This document shows, in pieces, positions 1 to 9,446 of a stretch of 64,000 bases of DNA. How positions within the stretch are numbered: position 1 is the first letter of the stretch; each line of letters starts with the position of its first letter. The notes under the pieces are model-generated. The model saw only the letters and a program-made list of their open reading frames with translations, had not been told where the DNA came from and made no database searches. Origin of the DNA: an uncultured Acetatifactor sp. GTDB taxonomy: Bacteria; Bacillota; Clostridia; Lachnospirales; Lachnospiraceae. Position numbers and translations under genes: made by a program. The stretch is taken from positions 1-64,000 of the forward strand of contig CAJTXE010000004.1 of the NCBI GenBank assembly GCA_910580225.1. Reading direction: 5' to 3'.

Positions 1-104
1 ATATAGCACATCAAAATGACCACAACAGCAGCCGGCAGAATCATAAGCCACTTGGTACGGTTTTTTTTCAGATCATTCCAAAACGGGTGTTCCTTCTTTT
101 TCAT
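1..104 (-). CDS. ABC sugar transporter permease, LplB-like (N-terminal fragment)
   Basis: Only the first 34 codons lie in the window; the gene continues off the left edge. The ATG at 104 is preceded on the minus strand by GGGAGGAAC, a good ribosome binding site. The protein opens with a Lys-rich cytoplasmic tail (KKKEHPFWNDLKKNRTKW) followed by a hydrophobic segment (LMILPAAVVVILMCYI). This is how LplB/YtcP-type permeases of carbohydrate ABC importers usually begin. It diverges from a YesN/YesM two-component system, the usual neighbour and regulator of such importers in clostridia. The family call is inferred from a short N-terminus plus context. Confidence 0.6.
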   Translation of the reverse strand, partial: MKKKEHPFWNDLKKNRTKWLMILPAAVVVILMCY

Positions 105-256
105 CGCTGTTCCTCCCCTGCGTCTGCCTGTATCCTCCGCAAATCTGATGCCTTTATCCTAACAGAAGAAGGAACCGGAAACAACGGGACAGAATTTCGA
201 AAAGAGGGTATTCTTATGGTCTTTATTCACTTTTGCCCTTTTGGGGCGGAATCTGC

Positions 257-285
257 TTGATTTTTTGTGAGATTTTCTATATGAT
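257..285 (+). promoter_or_regulatory. Predicted sigma-A promoter for yesNM
   Basis: TTGATT at 257-262 and TATGAT at 280-285 are separated by exactly 17 bases. The site lies about 35 bases upstream of the yesN start codon, in the divergent space between the permease and the two-component system. Confidence 0.65.
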
Positions 286-319
286 GAAAGAAAGGAATTG
301 ATTTTTTGAGGTGAATGTC

Positions 320-1423
320 ATGAATTTTACCGTACTCATCGCAGACGATGAGGCCATGCCCCGGAATGTTTTACAGAACTATATTCCCTGGGAAGAGCTT
401 TCCGTAACCCGGGTTTATCTGGCCTCCGACGGGGTTGAAGCCCTGGAACAGGCCCGGAGATACCGTCCTGAACTCATTATCAGCGATATCAAAATGCCCC
501 ATCTGAACGGATTGGAAATGGCTGCCGCGGTCCGGGAATTTCTGCCGGACTGTCAGTTTATCTTTTTAAGCGGCTATTCCGACAAAGAATACCTGAAGGG
601 AGCCATCCGCTTAAAAGCCGCGAACTATGTGGAAAAACCCCTGAATCTGGAGGAGATTACGGCTGCCGTCAGGGAGATTACCACCCAGCTGCTCAGCCAG
701 GAAAAGCCTACTGCAGAGGAACTCTTTTTTCTCGGCGGGCATTTCCCGGACAGGCCTTTAAATCAGGAGGTGTTTCAGGAGGGGGAGCCCATTCTGGCAC
801 AATTGGAAAATCTGATCCGGCACAGCAAAAAGGAAGAGGTGTTATTCCACCTGGACAGAGTGTACAAAACCATGGGCCGCTGCCAGGGCACGGCGCCGGA
901 GGAGCTGCGCCATCTATACTGCCGGATTCTTTTTCTGTTTCTGCATGCTGCCGAAACCCGCAATATACGGACCATTACCCAACAGACGGACCGCCTGCTC
1001 TATGCCATGTCCAGGCAGGAGACCCTTACGGGACTTCAGGATATTCTGCTGCAGACCGCCCGGGAATATTTTGACGCCCTGCAGCCCGCTCTGCCGGATA
1101 TTGCCTCACAGGTGGAAAGCTATCTGGAAAGCCACTATCAGGACTGCGCTCTTACCGTACAGACCATTGCCGGAGACCTGGGTTTCACCAACACCTATCT
1201 CTGTGCGGCCTATAAGAAATCCAGCGGCAAGACCGTGAATCAGCGGCTCACAGAAATCAGGCTTCTTCACGCCAAAAAACTGCTGGGCTCCAGCAGCCGA
1301 AAGCTATACGAAGTGGCCAATGCCGTGGGCTATGGAGACGCCAGATACTTTGTGAAGCTGTTTACCCGGGAGATGGGACTGTCGCCCAGAGAATACCAGA
1401 AGAGGCATGTCTATGAGGAATAA
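320..1423 (+). CDS. yesN: YesN-type response regulator with AraC output domain
   Basis: A 367-residue regulator with an N-terminal receiver domain (about residues 1-120), a linker and a C-terminal AraC-type double helix-turn-helix (about 265-365, ending in SPREYQKRH). The acidic pocket D9/D10, the phospho-acceptor D56 (in LIISDIKMP) and the conserved Lys in YVEKPL are all present. I chose the ATG at 320 because GAGGTG sits 6 bases upstream; a GTG at 311 in the same frame is less likely. The gene overlaps the kinase gene by 17 bases, so the two are translationally linked. By family, the pair senses an extracellular sugar or oligosaccharide and activates the neighbouring ABC importer. Confidence 0.93.
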   Translation: MNFTVLIADDEAMPRNVLQNYIPWEELSVTRVYLASDGVEALEQARRYRPELIISDIKMPHLNGLEMAAAVREFLPDCQFIFLSGYSDKEYLKGAIRLKAANYVEKPLNLEEITAAVREITTQLLSQEKPTAEELFFLGGHFPDRPLNQEVFQEGEPILAQLENLIRHSKKEEVLFHLDRVYKTMGRCQGTAPEELRHLYCRILFLFLHAAETRNIRTITQQTDRLLYAMSRQETLTGLQDILLQTAREYFDALQPALPDIASQVESYLESHYQDCALTVQTIAGDLGFTNTYLCAAYKKSSGKTVNQRLTEIRLLHAKKLLGSSSRKLYEVANAVGYGDARYFVKLFTREMGLSPREYQKRHVYEE

Positions 1424-3215
1424 AGTTATGGGGTGGCTTGCCTGCGGAAAGCTTGGCAGCAAACTGATGTGCATTTATTTTCTGCTGATCGTCCTTCCCC
1501 TTGGGATGTTTTCTTTCTATGCCTATCTGCGGGTCAGGGCCGTAGTGCAGGAACAGACCTTTTCCGCTGCCCGGACCGCCTTCGACGATACCTGCCTGTC
1601 CCTGGAGGGCCTTCTGGGACGTTTGGACGGGGTCATTGACATCCTGTCCACGGATTCCCTGGTTTACACCATGGCTTCCAATGACTCCCGGGACTATACC
1701 TACATTCACCGCCTGGAGGATTCGGCGCAGCTTGCCACCACCTTTGAGGATCTCTGTCTCCTTGCGGACATTGATCTCATCCGTCTCTATGTGAACAATG
1801 AATATTCCTATTCCAATACCAGAAACAATATCATTCAGATCAGCGATGTGGCATTCAGCGCCTGGTACAGAACAGCCGCGGAGAGCAGCGGCCGCCTGTG
1901 GTGTGCTCCCGTTGATTTTCAGGATGCCCCGGATGAGTCGCTGCAGAATTGTTTCTCTTCCGTACAGGTGATCTATAACCCCAACAAGGTGCAGGAACCT
2001 CTGGCAGTTCTTCGGGCGGATATCGACGCAAAACGGGTGGAACAGATTGTATACGGAACTTCCATTACGGAAAACGGGATGCTTCTGCTGCTGCGGAAAG
2101 GTCAGATTCTGCTCTCTTCGGATCCGGGGACTGTACCGGTTCCTCCGGAAACGCTGGTGGGACCGGTACAGTCCCTGGTCCCCGGCACTTGGGAAACCAT
2201 CTCCGCAGAGGGCCGGGAATACTATGCCCGCTGCGAGAAGATCGGCCCCTCAGACTGGATGATTGCCAGTATCCTGCCGCATCAGGAGGTGTTTCGGTTA
2301 AGCCGGGAAATGAGCGCAGAGATGCTGATCATTGTGGTGGCTGTGGGACTGGCCGCCTACCTGCTTGCCTATCTGATCAGCCAGTCTACTCTGAAACGCA
2401 TCGCTCAGCTCACCAATACCATGCAGGCTGTGGAAAACGGCAATGTGACAGTGCGCCTGGAGCCCTCCGGGGAGGACGAAATCGCACAGCTGATGAACGG
2501 GTTCAACCAGATGATGGACCGGGTGGACGCATTGATGGAAGAGCGGGTGGAATACGGACGCCAGATCAAGAACCTGGAACTGAAAGCCCTTCAGGCCCAG
2601 ATCAATCCGCACTTTTTATATAATTCCCTGGATCTGATCAACTGTACCGCCATCAGCCGCAATGTTCCGGAGATCAGCCGTATGGTCAACGCTTTGGGAC
2701 AGTTCTATCGTCTGTCCCTCAGCAACGGACGGGAAGTGATTTCTCTGGCGGAAGAGCTGAAACATGCAAAACTTTATGTAGAAATCCAGAACCTGCGCTT
2801 TGAAAACAGGGTGTCCGCAGAATGGGATATGGATCCGGCTGCAGAGGCCTGCCAGATTATCAAAATTGTACTGCAGCCCATTATTGAAAACGCAATGATT
2901 CATGGAATATTCGAAAAACCATCAAAAACAGGCCGTTTAAAAGTGAGTATCCGCCGTCAGGACGGTGAGATTCGGATTACCGTGGAGGACGACGGCATGG
3001 GAATGGATGAGGAAACAGTTCTGGCCAATTTTTCCGTACAGGAAACCCCGGAACGCAGGGTCGTTTCCAGCGGTTACGGAATCCGCAACATCCAGGAACG
3101 GCTGCTTCTGGCCTATGGAGCCCCCTATGGTTTATCCTGCAGAAGCTGTCCGGGAAAAGGTACTGTGGTCACGGTATGCATTCCGGCAGTCCCGCCGCAA
3201 AACTTTCCCCCTTGA
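1407..3215 (+). CDS. yesM: YesM-type sensor histidine kinase
   Basis: A 602-residue membrane kinase. Order of parts: a first membrane segment (about residues 20-42), an extracellular sensing domain (dCACHE-like by position), a second membrane segment (about 305-330), HAMP (about 330-385), a His_kinase dimerisation segment with the phospho-acceptor H402 in QINPHFLYN, and an HATPase domain with an N box (IIENAMIHG) and G boxes (DDGMGMD, GYGIRN). It starts inside the 3' end of yesN; an ATG at 1413 is a possible alternative start. It is the cognate kinase of the upstream regulator. Confidence 0.93.
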   Translation: MSMRNKVMGWLACGKLGSKLMCIYFLLIVLPLGMFSFYAYLRVRAVVQEQTFSAARTAFDDTCLSLEGLLGRLDGVIDILSTDSLVYTMASNDSRDYTYIHRLEDSAQLATTFEDLCLLADIDLIRLYVNNEYSYSNTRNNIIQISDVAFSAWYRTAAESSGRLWCAPVDFQDAPDESLQNCFSSVQVIYNPNKVQEPLAVLRADIDAKRVEQIVYGTSITENGMLLLLRKGQILLSSDPGTVPVPPETLVGPVQSLVPGTWETISAEGREYYARCEKIGPSDWMIASILPHQEVFRLSREMSAEMLIIVVAVGLAAYLLAYLISQSTLKRIAQLTNTMQAVENGNVTVRLEPSGEDEIAQLMNGFNQMMDRVDALMEERVEYGRQIKNLELKALQAQINPHFLYNSLDLINCTAISRNVPEISRMVNALGQFYRLSLSNGREVISLAEELKHAKLYVEIQNLRFENRVSAEWDMDPAAEACQIIKIVLQPIIENAMIHGIFEKPSKTGRLKVSIRRQDGEIRITVEDDGMGMDEETVLANFSVQETPERRVVSSGYGIRNIQERLLLAYGAPYGLSCRSCPGKGTVVTVCIPAVPPQNFPP

Positions 3216-3286
3216 CTCTCCCCTTGGCTGTAATGATATGATAATCCTGCAAGGTACCTGCAAAATCATATCCAAAGGGACTGCCG
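3184..3286. repeat. Nested inverted repeats after yesM
   Basis: Three concentric inverted repeats. The outer arms are CGGCAGTCCC (3184-3193) and GGGACTGCCG (3277-3286). The middle arms are GATATGAT (3235-3242) and ATCATATC (3265-3272). The innermost is TGCAAGG/CCTGCA around 3248-3262, with one bulged A. The outer arm begins inside the last codons of yesM. There is no T-run after it, so it is not a standard terminator. It could fold as an RNA structure or act as a processing signal. Confidence 0.45.
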
Positions 3287-3495
3287 CGTCAGAGTTTCAA
3301 AGTGCCGGATATAGGACTACGCCGAAAAATTCACTCACAGCCCTTTTATGTCAAGTTAATGTCAGGTTTCTTGCGTAACGGAAGCGGCAGAGTCAGTGCA
3401 GAGATACATATAGTGGCACAAACAGGACAAATATGTTATGATAGGGAAGAAAAGACCAGTGGCGCGGTATGGGCGGCACGGAAAAGAGGAAAAAG

Positions 3496-4272
3496 ATGAA
3501 GTTGATATCCTGGAATGTGAACGGGCTGCGTGCATGCATGCAGAAGGGATTTATGGAGTATTTCAAGGAAGCTGATGCGGATATTTTCTGTCTGCAGGAG
3601 ACGAAGATGCAGCCGGGGCAGCTGGAGCTGGAGCTGCCGGGCTATTACCAGTATTGGAACTCGGCAGAGAAGAAGGGGTATTCAGGAACCGCAATGTTTA
3701 CCAGAAAGGAACCGCTGAAGGTTACATGCGGTATCGGCGTGGAAGAGCACGATCATGAGGGGCGCGTGATTACTGCGGAATTTGAAGAATATTTCTGTGT
3801 GACGGTCTATGTGCCCAATTCTCAGAGGGAGCTGACCAGGCTGGAGTACCGGATGCAGTGGGAAGAGGCTTTTCTGAAATACCTGAAAAAACTGGAGGAA
3901 ACGAAGCCTGTCATCTACTGCGGGGACCTGAATGTGGCCCATCAGGAGATTGATTTGAAAAACCCGAAGACAAACCACAACAATGCCGGCTTTACGGACA
4001 AGGAGAGGAATTGTTTCAGCAAAGTTCTGGAGAACGGATTTGTAGACACCTTCCGCTATTTCTATCCGGATGAGAAGGATGTCTATTCCTGGTGGTCTTA
4101 CATGGGCCAGGCCAGGGCGAAGAATGTAGGGTGGCGCATTGACTATTTTGTGGTGTCCGAGATTCTGAAGGACAAGCTTGCAGACGCGAAGATCCATTCC
4201 CGGGTGATGGGTTCGGACCATTGCCCGGTGGAACTGGATTTGAAGGATGAGAAAGGAGTCGGGGAGGTATAA
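3496..4272 (+). CDS. exoA: Exodeoxyribonuclease III (AP endonuclease)
   Basis: A 258-residue exonuclease III/AP endonuclease for base-excision repair. It begins KLISWNVNGLRAC and contains the metal-binding Glu in CLQETKM, the active-site segment GDLNVAHQEIDLKNPK, the WWSY...RIDYF stretch and the C-terminal catalytic GSDHCPVEL. This matches the full length of the family. The start at 3496 follows GAGGAAAAAG; the longer in-frame ORF from 3469 adds residues the family lacks. A possible -10 (TATGAT at 3437-3442) lies upstream, with a poor -35. The downstream DUF2264 gene starts one base after the stop, so they are probably cotranscribed. Confidence 0.95.
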   Translation: MKLISWNVNGLRACMQKGFMEYFKEADADIFCLQETKMQPGQLELELPGYYQYWNSAEKKGYSGTAMFTRKEPLKVTCGIGVEEHDHEGRVITAEFEEYFCVTVYVPNSQRELTRLEYRMQWEEAFLKYLKKLEETKPVIYCGDLNVAHQEIDLKNPKTNHNNAGFTDKERNCFSKVLENGFVDTFRYFYPDEKDVYSWWSYMGQARAKNVGWRIDYFVVSEILKDKLADAKIHSRVMGSDHCPVELDLKDEKGVGEV

Positions 4273-4273
4273 A

Positions 4274-6388
4274 ATGAAATTTCAGCCCAAAACAACAGAC
4301 TATCAGTTAAGTCCGTATACAGGACTGACTAGAGAGAGCTGGCTGGAAGCAGGCAGGTATCTTCTGGAAGGCATTTTTCAGAATATTGATGATTTCAGCA
4401 AGCCTGTGGTGATGCCGAGAAAGGAGACGGAGATTACCTATCCTCATCTGAACGAATCTCCGGAGAACCAGGCGGTTCAGCGCACTGCCGAGGTATTTGA
4501 AGGACTGACCCGCTCCTTCTTTATCGCGGCGCCGCTTATCGCCAGTCTGCCGGATCTGGAGATCTGCGGCTATTCGATGGCAGAATATTACAAAGACCAT
4601 GTTCTCCGCGTGTGCACAAAAGGAGATGTACTCTATGTGGGCACCTATGAGGATCAGCAGAAGATCGTTGGGAAGGCGGATCCTTTCCGGACCTTCCAGC
4701 AGACCGTGGAAACCTGCGCGCTGGTGATCTGTCTGTGGGTCAGCAGGGAGCAGATCTGGGACACTTACACGAAGGCGGAGAAGGATAGCATTGCACATTT
4801 CCTGGACGGTTATGCACATGCCAGTACAGTTCCTCAGAACTGGCGTCTGTTTAATATGTTGGATATGGCCTTCCTGAATATGGAGGGCTACCCCATCCGG
4901 AAGGACGTGATGAGGGACCATGCCCAGGCGATTCTGAACTATTATGCAGGAGACGGATGGTATCGGGACGGGCATTGTTTTGATTATTACTCCTGCTGGG
5001 CGTTCAATGTATATGCTCCAATCTGGAATCTCTGGTACGGTTATGAAAACGAACCCTACATAGCCGGGCAGTTTGAGGAGAATTCCAATAAGCTGATGGA
5101 AACCTATGGGGACTTCTTTGACAGAGACGGCTGGACAAATATGTGGGGGCGCAGCAATATTTACCGCAATGCCGCCACCAGTGCCTTTGACGGCAATCTG
5201 ATGATGCCGGGGGGGAAGGCGGATCCGGGGCGGGCGAGAAGGATCTCTTCCGGTTCTCTGATGCAGTTTCTGGGCAGAGAAGATTTCCTGTATCAGGGTG
5301 TGCCGACCCTTGGATTCTATGGACAGTTTTCACCTCTGGTGCAGGGATATTCCTGTGCGGAGTCGCCGCTCTGGCTGGGGAAGGCCTTCCTCTGCCTGCA
5401 TCTGCCGGCAGATCACCCGTTCTGGACGGAGAAGGAGAATAACGGTCCCTGGGATACCATGACGGAAAAGGAGATTCGCGAGACCTGTCTGGACGGTCCG
5501 GCCCTGTGTTTTTCCAACCATCAGGCAAACGGAGAAACCATCCTGCGCACGGGCAAAGTAGTAAAAGCCCCCCGGGATACCCATGGCATGTGGAATTATT
5601 CCAAGCTTTGTTACAATACCAAGTATCCCTGGGAGGCGGCTCCGGCGGGCAGTGGGGCTGAGGAGAACAGAGCTGTCATATCCTGGGCAGAGGCACAGCA
5701 GTATGTTCTGCGGGACGGTACCGCATATCCGGAGGGCACTGTAAATCCCGGCGGAGCAGGAAAGGCGAATGTTACGTTCTGGCATGGTCAGAGAGAGGGC
5801 ATATTGTACCGCAGGCAGTTTTTTGATTATCATGGGGAGGCGGAAGCCCACTGGATACAGGCCATCAATTTGGCGGATTTTCCGGTATCCTGCGGGATTC
5901 TGCGGGTGGATAAGCTGCGTCTGCACAGGGCGCCGGTATCGCTGACACTGGGGTCATATGGATTTCCGGATAACGGCACAGAGGTGGCGGAGAAATCCTG
6001 CGGTTCTGCCAGGGCTGTTATATTGAAGGGCAGGGATGCCGCAGGCAGGGAAAAGCAAATGGCAATGACGATTTATGACGGGTGGAAGGAATTGTCTGTA
6101 TTGCACAGCCATGGGACAAATCCGGATTCTGACAAATCCGTCATAATTTGCGCTTCCATGGGACGGGAACAACAATATGGAGGTTTCGAACCCTATGTGC
6201 TGATTTCACAGGTCATCACAAAGGAGAGTCATGAGGACTTTGGAGAGGAGGAATTATTTCCCATTGCAGAGGTGGTGTATACGGATCCGGAGGGATGCGG
6301 AAGTTATGGTCCGGTGATGCTGCGGATGAAGGACGGAAGTGTCAGGAGGGTGAGTTACGAGGGAATGGAAGGCTGTCTGATGCTGTAA
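4274..6388 (+). CDS. DUF2264 domain protein
   Basis: A 704-residue protein that looks cytoplasmic (no signal peptide). Most of its length matches the DUF2264 family, whose N-terminal part is predicted to form an alpha/alpha barrel like some polysaccharide-degrading enzymes. Characteristic segments include DGWYRDGHCFDYYS, WGRSNIYRNAA and PLWLGKAFLCLHLP. Family members often sit in carbohydrate-utilisation loci, which fits the nearby YesNM and LplB genes, but no reaction can be assigned from sequence alone. The start at 4274 is preceded by GGGGAGGT and lies one base after the exoA stop. Confidence 0.8.
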   Translation: MKFQPKTTDYQLSPYTGLTRESWLEAGRYLLEGIFQNIDDFSKPVVMPRKETEITYPHLNESPENQAVQRTAEVFEGLTRSFFIAAPLIASLPDLEICGYSMAEYYKDHVLRVCTKGDVLYVGTYEDQQKIVGKADPFRTFQQTVETCALVICLWVSREQIWDTYTKAEKDSIAHFLDGYAHASTVPQNWRLFNMLDMAFLNMEGYPIRKDVMRDHAQAILNYYAGDGWYRDGHCFDYYSCWAFNVYAPIWNLWYGYENEPYIAGQFEENSNKLMETYGDFFDRDGWTNMWGRSNIYRNAATSAFDGNLMMPGGKADPGRARRISSGSLMQFLGREDFLYQGVPTLGFYGQFSPLVQGYSCAESPLWLGKAFLCLHLPADHPFWTEKENNGPWDTMTEKEIRETCLDGPALCFSNHQANGETILRTGKVVKAPRDTHGMWNYSKLCYNTKYPWEAAPAGSGAEENRAVISWAEAQQYVLRDGTAYPEGTVNPGGAGKANVTFWHGQREGILYRRQFFDYHGEAEAHWIQAINLADFPVSCGILRVDKLRLHRAPVSLTLGSYGFPDNGTEVAEKSCGSARAVILKGRDAAGREKQMAMTIYDGWKELSVLHSHGTNPDSDKSVIICASMGREQQYGGFEPYVLISQVITKESHEDFGEEELFPIAEVVYTDPEGCGSYGPVMLRMKDGSVRRVSYEGMEGCLML

Positions 6389-6686
6389 GAAGTCAGGGGT
6401 ACAGGCATTGTGAAAGAGGTCTGGCAGGACGTGCACTGCGCGTTTGGCCGGGCCTTTTCTACGGAAGAGTAACGGATTTCCTGACAGGAGCAGGAAGATC
6501 AATCAAATCGTGTGCCGGTCATCATTTTATGCAAATGATTTTTAGGAAAATCTTATGCGGAAAGTTACGAGTGCGTTACATCATACGGTTAAAATGAATG
6601 AAAGGAAATGGAATCCAGGACCGCAGGAAAAGAATGGCGGAGAAACCATCCGGATAAATCCGTTCTGGAGTAAGAGGAGGTTCATC
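6389..6686. other. Intergenic region before murT, with an AT-rich hairpin
   Basis: About 300 bases without a convincing gene. It contains a perfect 7-base inverted repeat, ATCATTT-TATGC-AAATGAT (6521-6539), followed by T residues to 6544. This could be a weak terminator for the DUF2264 gene or a protein-binding palindrome. No strong promoter was seen. Confidence 0.4.
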
Positions 6687-8090
6687 ATGAGGATACGAAG
6701 CAGACTGGCAGTTCTGTGTGCAAAAATGGTGTGTGCAGTCATTCGAATACTGGGAAAGGGCAGCGGTTCTGCTTTTCCGGGCTATGTGGCCAGACGCATT
6801 GACCCGGAAATCCTGTCCGTGCTGTCAGGCATGGTTCGAAAAAAGATCATCGCCGTAACGGGAACCAACGGAAAAACCACTACAAACAGTATACTGTATC
6901 ATGCTCTGAAAGCGGAGGGGCAGAAGGTGGTGTATAACAGTATGGGAGCCAATCTGCTGGACGGCGTTATCTCCGCTTTTATTCAGGCTGCCGGGAAGAG
7001 CGGCCGCCTGGATGCGGATTACGCCTGTCTGGAAGTGGATGAGATGGCGAGTACAGGCGTTTTCCCAGGGCTTTCTCCAAACTGTATTCTCCTTACCAAT
7101 TTGTTTCGGGATCAGCTGGACCGGACCGGAGAAGTGGATCTGGTCAGAGACAGGATTCAAAAGGCTGCGGAGGAAGTGCCGGGGGCGGTACTGGTCGTAA
7201 ATTGTGATGATATCTGCTCCTGGACATTGGGATGGGGCTGCGGAAATCCGGTGTTGACCTATGGAATCAGTGAGAAGCTGGCGGAAGGTCTTCCGGGAGG
7301 GCCCAGGGAGACCGAATTCTGTCCTTTCTGCGGAGAAAGACTTGTGTATACCTTTTTTCAGTATGGGCAGCTGGGGATTTATCGCTGCCCCGGCTGCGGG
7401 ATGGAACGGCCCCGGCCAGACATCAGTGCGTCGGACATTTTCTGGAGCGGCGGCACCTGCTCCATTACGCTGGACGGACACCCTGTCCGAGCCGGAGCCA
7501 GGGCACCCTATAATGTATACAATATACTTTCGGCGTATGCCGTGTTGTGTGCCATGGATGCACCCAGGGGACATTTTGGGGAGACCATAGGGAGATTTGA
7601 CTACGGGAATTGCCGGGAGGGCAGTTTTCGGATCCGGAAGAGCCGGGTACAGCTCTATCTGGCCAAGAATCCCGTGGGATTTCAACAGAAGCTGTTTCTG
7701 CTGTTAAAGGATCCGGAGCCGAAGGATGTGGTGATTCAGATCAATGACACCAGGCTGGACGGAGAGGATGTTTCCTGGCTGTGGGATGTGGATTATCGGG
7801 TTCTGAACAGGGCAAATGCCGCTACGGTCACCACAGGTGGGGCACGGGGCGGAGATATGGAACTATGTTTAAAGTATAACGATATTTCTTGTAAGTATAA
7901 CCGGAACTTAAAGGAGACCGTGGAAAAACTGACTGCAGAGGGAAGCCGCAATTTATATATTATAACAAATTATTCCGGTCTGTACACAACCAACCGGATG
8001 CTGCAGAAACTGCAGGAGCGGGGAAAGGACGGCGTATGCCATGAGACTTGTTATAGGACATCTGTATCCGGATCTGTTTCATCTGTATAG
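6687..8090 (+). CDS. murT: Lipid II isoglutaminyl synthase, MurT subunit
   Basis: A 467-residue Mur-ligase-like subunit that, with GatD, amidates the D-Glu of lipid II to D-isoglutamine. It has the ATP-binding loop VTGTNGKTTT (about residues 53-62) and a four-cysteine zinc-ribbon insert (FCPFCGE...RCPGCGM), as typical MurT proteins do. The central EVDE and NLFRDQLDR segments and a C-terminal DUF1727-type domain are present. The ATG at 6687 follows AGAGGAGG and gives the expected N-terminus; an upstream in-frame ATG at 6555 would add 44 unrelated residues. It overlaps gatD by 50 bases. Confidence 0.93.
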   Translation: MRIRSRLAVLCAKMVCAVIRILGKGSGSAFPGYVARRIDPEILSVLSGMVRKKIIAVTGTNGKTTTNSILYHALKAEGQKVVYNSMGANLLDGVISAFIQAAGKSGRLDADYACLEVDEMASTGVFPGLSPNCILLTNLFRDQLDRTGEVDLVRDRIQKAAEEVPGAVLVVNCDDICSWTLGWGCGNPVLTYGISEKLAEGLPGGPRETEFCPFCGERLVYTFFQYGQLGIYRCPGCGMERPRPDISASDIFWSGGTCSITLDGHPVRAGARAPYNVYNILSAYAVLCAMDAPRGHFGETIGRFDYGNCREGSFRIRKSRVQLYLAKNPVGFQQKLFLLLKDPEPKDVVIQINDTRLDGEDVSWLWDVDYRVLNRANAATVTTGGARGGDMELCLKYNDISCKYNRNLKETVEKLTAEGSRNLYIITNYSGLYTTNRMLQKLQERGKDGVCHETCYRTSVSGSVSSV

Positions 8091-8769
8091 TGACAGAGGA
8101 AATGTATGTTGTCTGCAGAAACGCCTTCAGTGGCGGGGGATAGAGGCAGAGGTGACGCCGATTCTGTTTGGTGAGCGGATTGACTTTGCCGGCATGGACA
8201 TCCTCTGCTGGGGCGGTGCATCGGACAGGGGACAGGAGATGGCTGCCGGGCACCTGCCCAAGATCAGGCAGGATTTCAGAGCCTATGTGGAGGACGGGGG
8301 AGTGGTGCTGGCGATCTGTGCCGCCTATCAGCTTTTGGGGAGGTATTACAGGACGGAGAAAAAGAAGGTGGAGGGTCTGGGCGTCCTGGATATCTGCACG
8401 GAGTGGAGGCCGGGGCGCCTGGTGGGAAACATTGTGCTGGAAAGTCCGCTTTTCACTGCGCCTGTGGTGGGATTTGAGAACCATGCCGGCCGCACTGAGA
8501 TCGGGGAATACACACCGCTGGGCAATGTGCTCTTCGGACATGGAAATATGGGGAGGGGAGATTATGAGGGGCTTGTCTATAAAAATGTCATTGCCACATA
8601 TCTTCATGGTCCGCTGCTGCCCAAGAATCCTCAGATCTGCGACGTACTGCTGAAACGTGCTCTGAAACGCAGGTACGGACGGGAGATCAGTCTGGATCCG
8701 CTTCCCGATGAGGAGGAATATCGGGCAAACCGGCAGATTGCGGAACGGTATACGAGATCTTCTGTTTAG
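8041..8769 (+). CDS. gatD: Lipid II isoglutaminyl synthase, glutaminase subunit GatD
   Basis: A 242-residue class I glutamine amidotransferase-like (CobB/CobQ type) subunit that supplies ammonia to MurT. The nucleophile Cys93 lies in VLAICAAYQLLG and the catalytic His in TYLHGPLLPKNP near residue 190. The gene starts inside the 3' end of murT. MurT-GatD is a typical Gram-positive cell-wall module. Confidence 0.93.
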   Translation: MRLVIGHLYPDLFHLYSDRGNVCCLQKRLQWRGIEAEVTPILFGERIDFAGMDILCWGGASDRGQEMAAGHLPKIRQDFRAYVEDGGVVLAICAAYQLLGRYYRTEKKKVEGLGVLDICTEWRPGRLVGNIVLESPLFTAPVVGFENHAGRTEIGEYTPLGNVLFGHGNMGRGDYEGLVYKNVIATYLHGPLLPKNPQICDVLLKRALKRRYGREISLDPLPDEEEYRANRQIAERYTRSSV

Positions 8770-8814
8770 CGAATTGATTTTATTACGGCTGTGAGGCTTA
8801 TTGCTTTCTGACAG

Positions 8815-8843
8815 TTGCCGTTTTTTGGGTTCTATGTTATACT
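8815..8843 (+). promoter_or_regulatory. Predicted sigma-A promoter for dcd
   Basis: TTGCCG (8815-8820), a 17-base spacer, then TATACT (8838-8843), about 70 bases before the dcd start. Confidence 0.6.
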
Positions 8844-8915
8844 GGGACTGGATCTGCCCGGCGGCGGCTGGAGACATTCCGACAGCCGCCAGGGGATACC
8901 GACAGGAGGAAGACA

Positions 8916-9446
8916 ATGGTACTTTCAGATAAGACGATTTACAGAATGCTGGAGGAGGGAACTCTGACGATTTTTCCCATGGAAAGGGAGCAGGTGCAGC
9001 CTGCCAGTGTGGACATACGCCTGGGTAATACCTTCAGTATTGTGGAGGATTCCCCTACCGGAATCATCACTCTGGATAAGGAGATCAAATATAAGACCAT
9101 CACCAGCGATACCTATGTTCTGCTGCCGAATCAGTTCGTCCTTGCCACCACCATGGAATATTTTGAGCTGCCGGACGATCTGACTGCCTTCGTGGAGGGC
9201 AGAAGTTCCCTGGGGCGGATGGGACTGTTTATCCAAAATGCGGGATGGGTGGACCCAGGGTTCAAAGGTGAGATCACGCTTGAATTATACAATGTGAACC
9301 GCTGTGCCATTGAGCTGAAGGCCGGACGCAGAGTGGGACAGCTGGTTTTTTCGCGGATGGATGACACAGCCATGCACCCCTACCATGGTAAATATCAGGG
9401 GCAGAAGGGCGCTACAGGTTCAAAAGCCTTTCTGGATAAATGCTAA
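8916..9446 (+). CDS. dcd: dCTP deaminase
   Basis: A 176-residue enzyme of the dCTP deaminase/dUTPase trimer family, converting dCTP to dUTP for thymidylate synthesis. It carries the hallmark RSSLGRMG segment and the NAGWVDPGFKGEITLEL stretch with the catalytic Glu. Length is close to that of bacterial Dcd proteins. The start is preceded by AGGAGGAAG. The 3' end overlaps the convergent msrC gene by 4 bases. Whether it is mono- or bifunctional (deaminase plus dUTPase) cannot be decided here. Confidence 0.93.
   Translation: MVLSDKTIYRMLEEGTLTIFPMEREQVQPASVDIRLGNTFSIVEDSPTGIITLDKEIKYKTITSDTYVLLPNQFVLATTMEYFELPDDLTAFVEGRSSLGRMGLFIQNAGWVDPGFKGEITLELYNVNRCAIELKAGRRVGQLVFSRMDDTAMHPYHGKYQGQKGATGSKAFLDKC

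Noticed and set aside
6555..6686. Longer N-terminus of MurT from ATG 6555
   Set aside because: It would add 44 residues foreign to the family; ATG 6687 has AGAGGAGG and gives the standard start.
8786..8826. Possible terminator between gatD and dcd (CGGC...GCCG then T6)
   Set aside because: The stem is only four perfect pairs with a large loop and a bulge, and its second arm overlaps the better-supported dcd -35 element.
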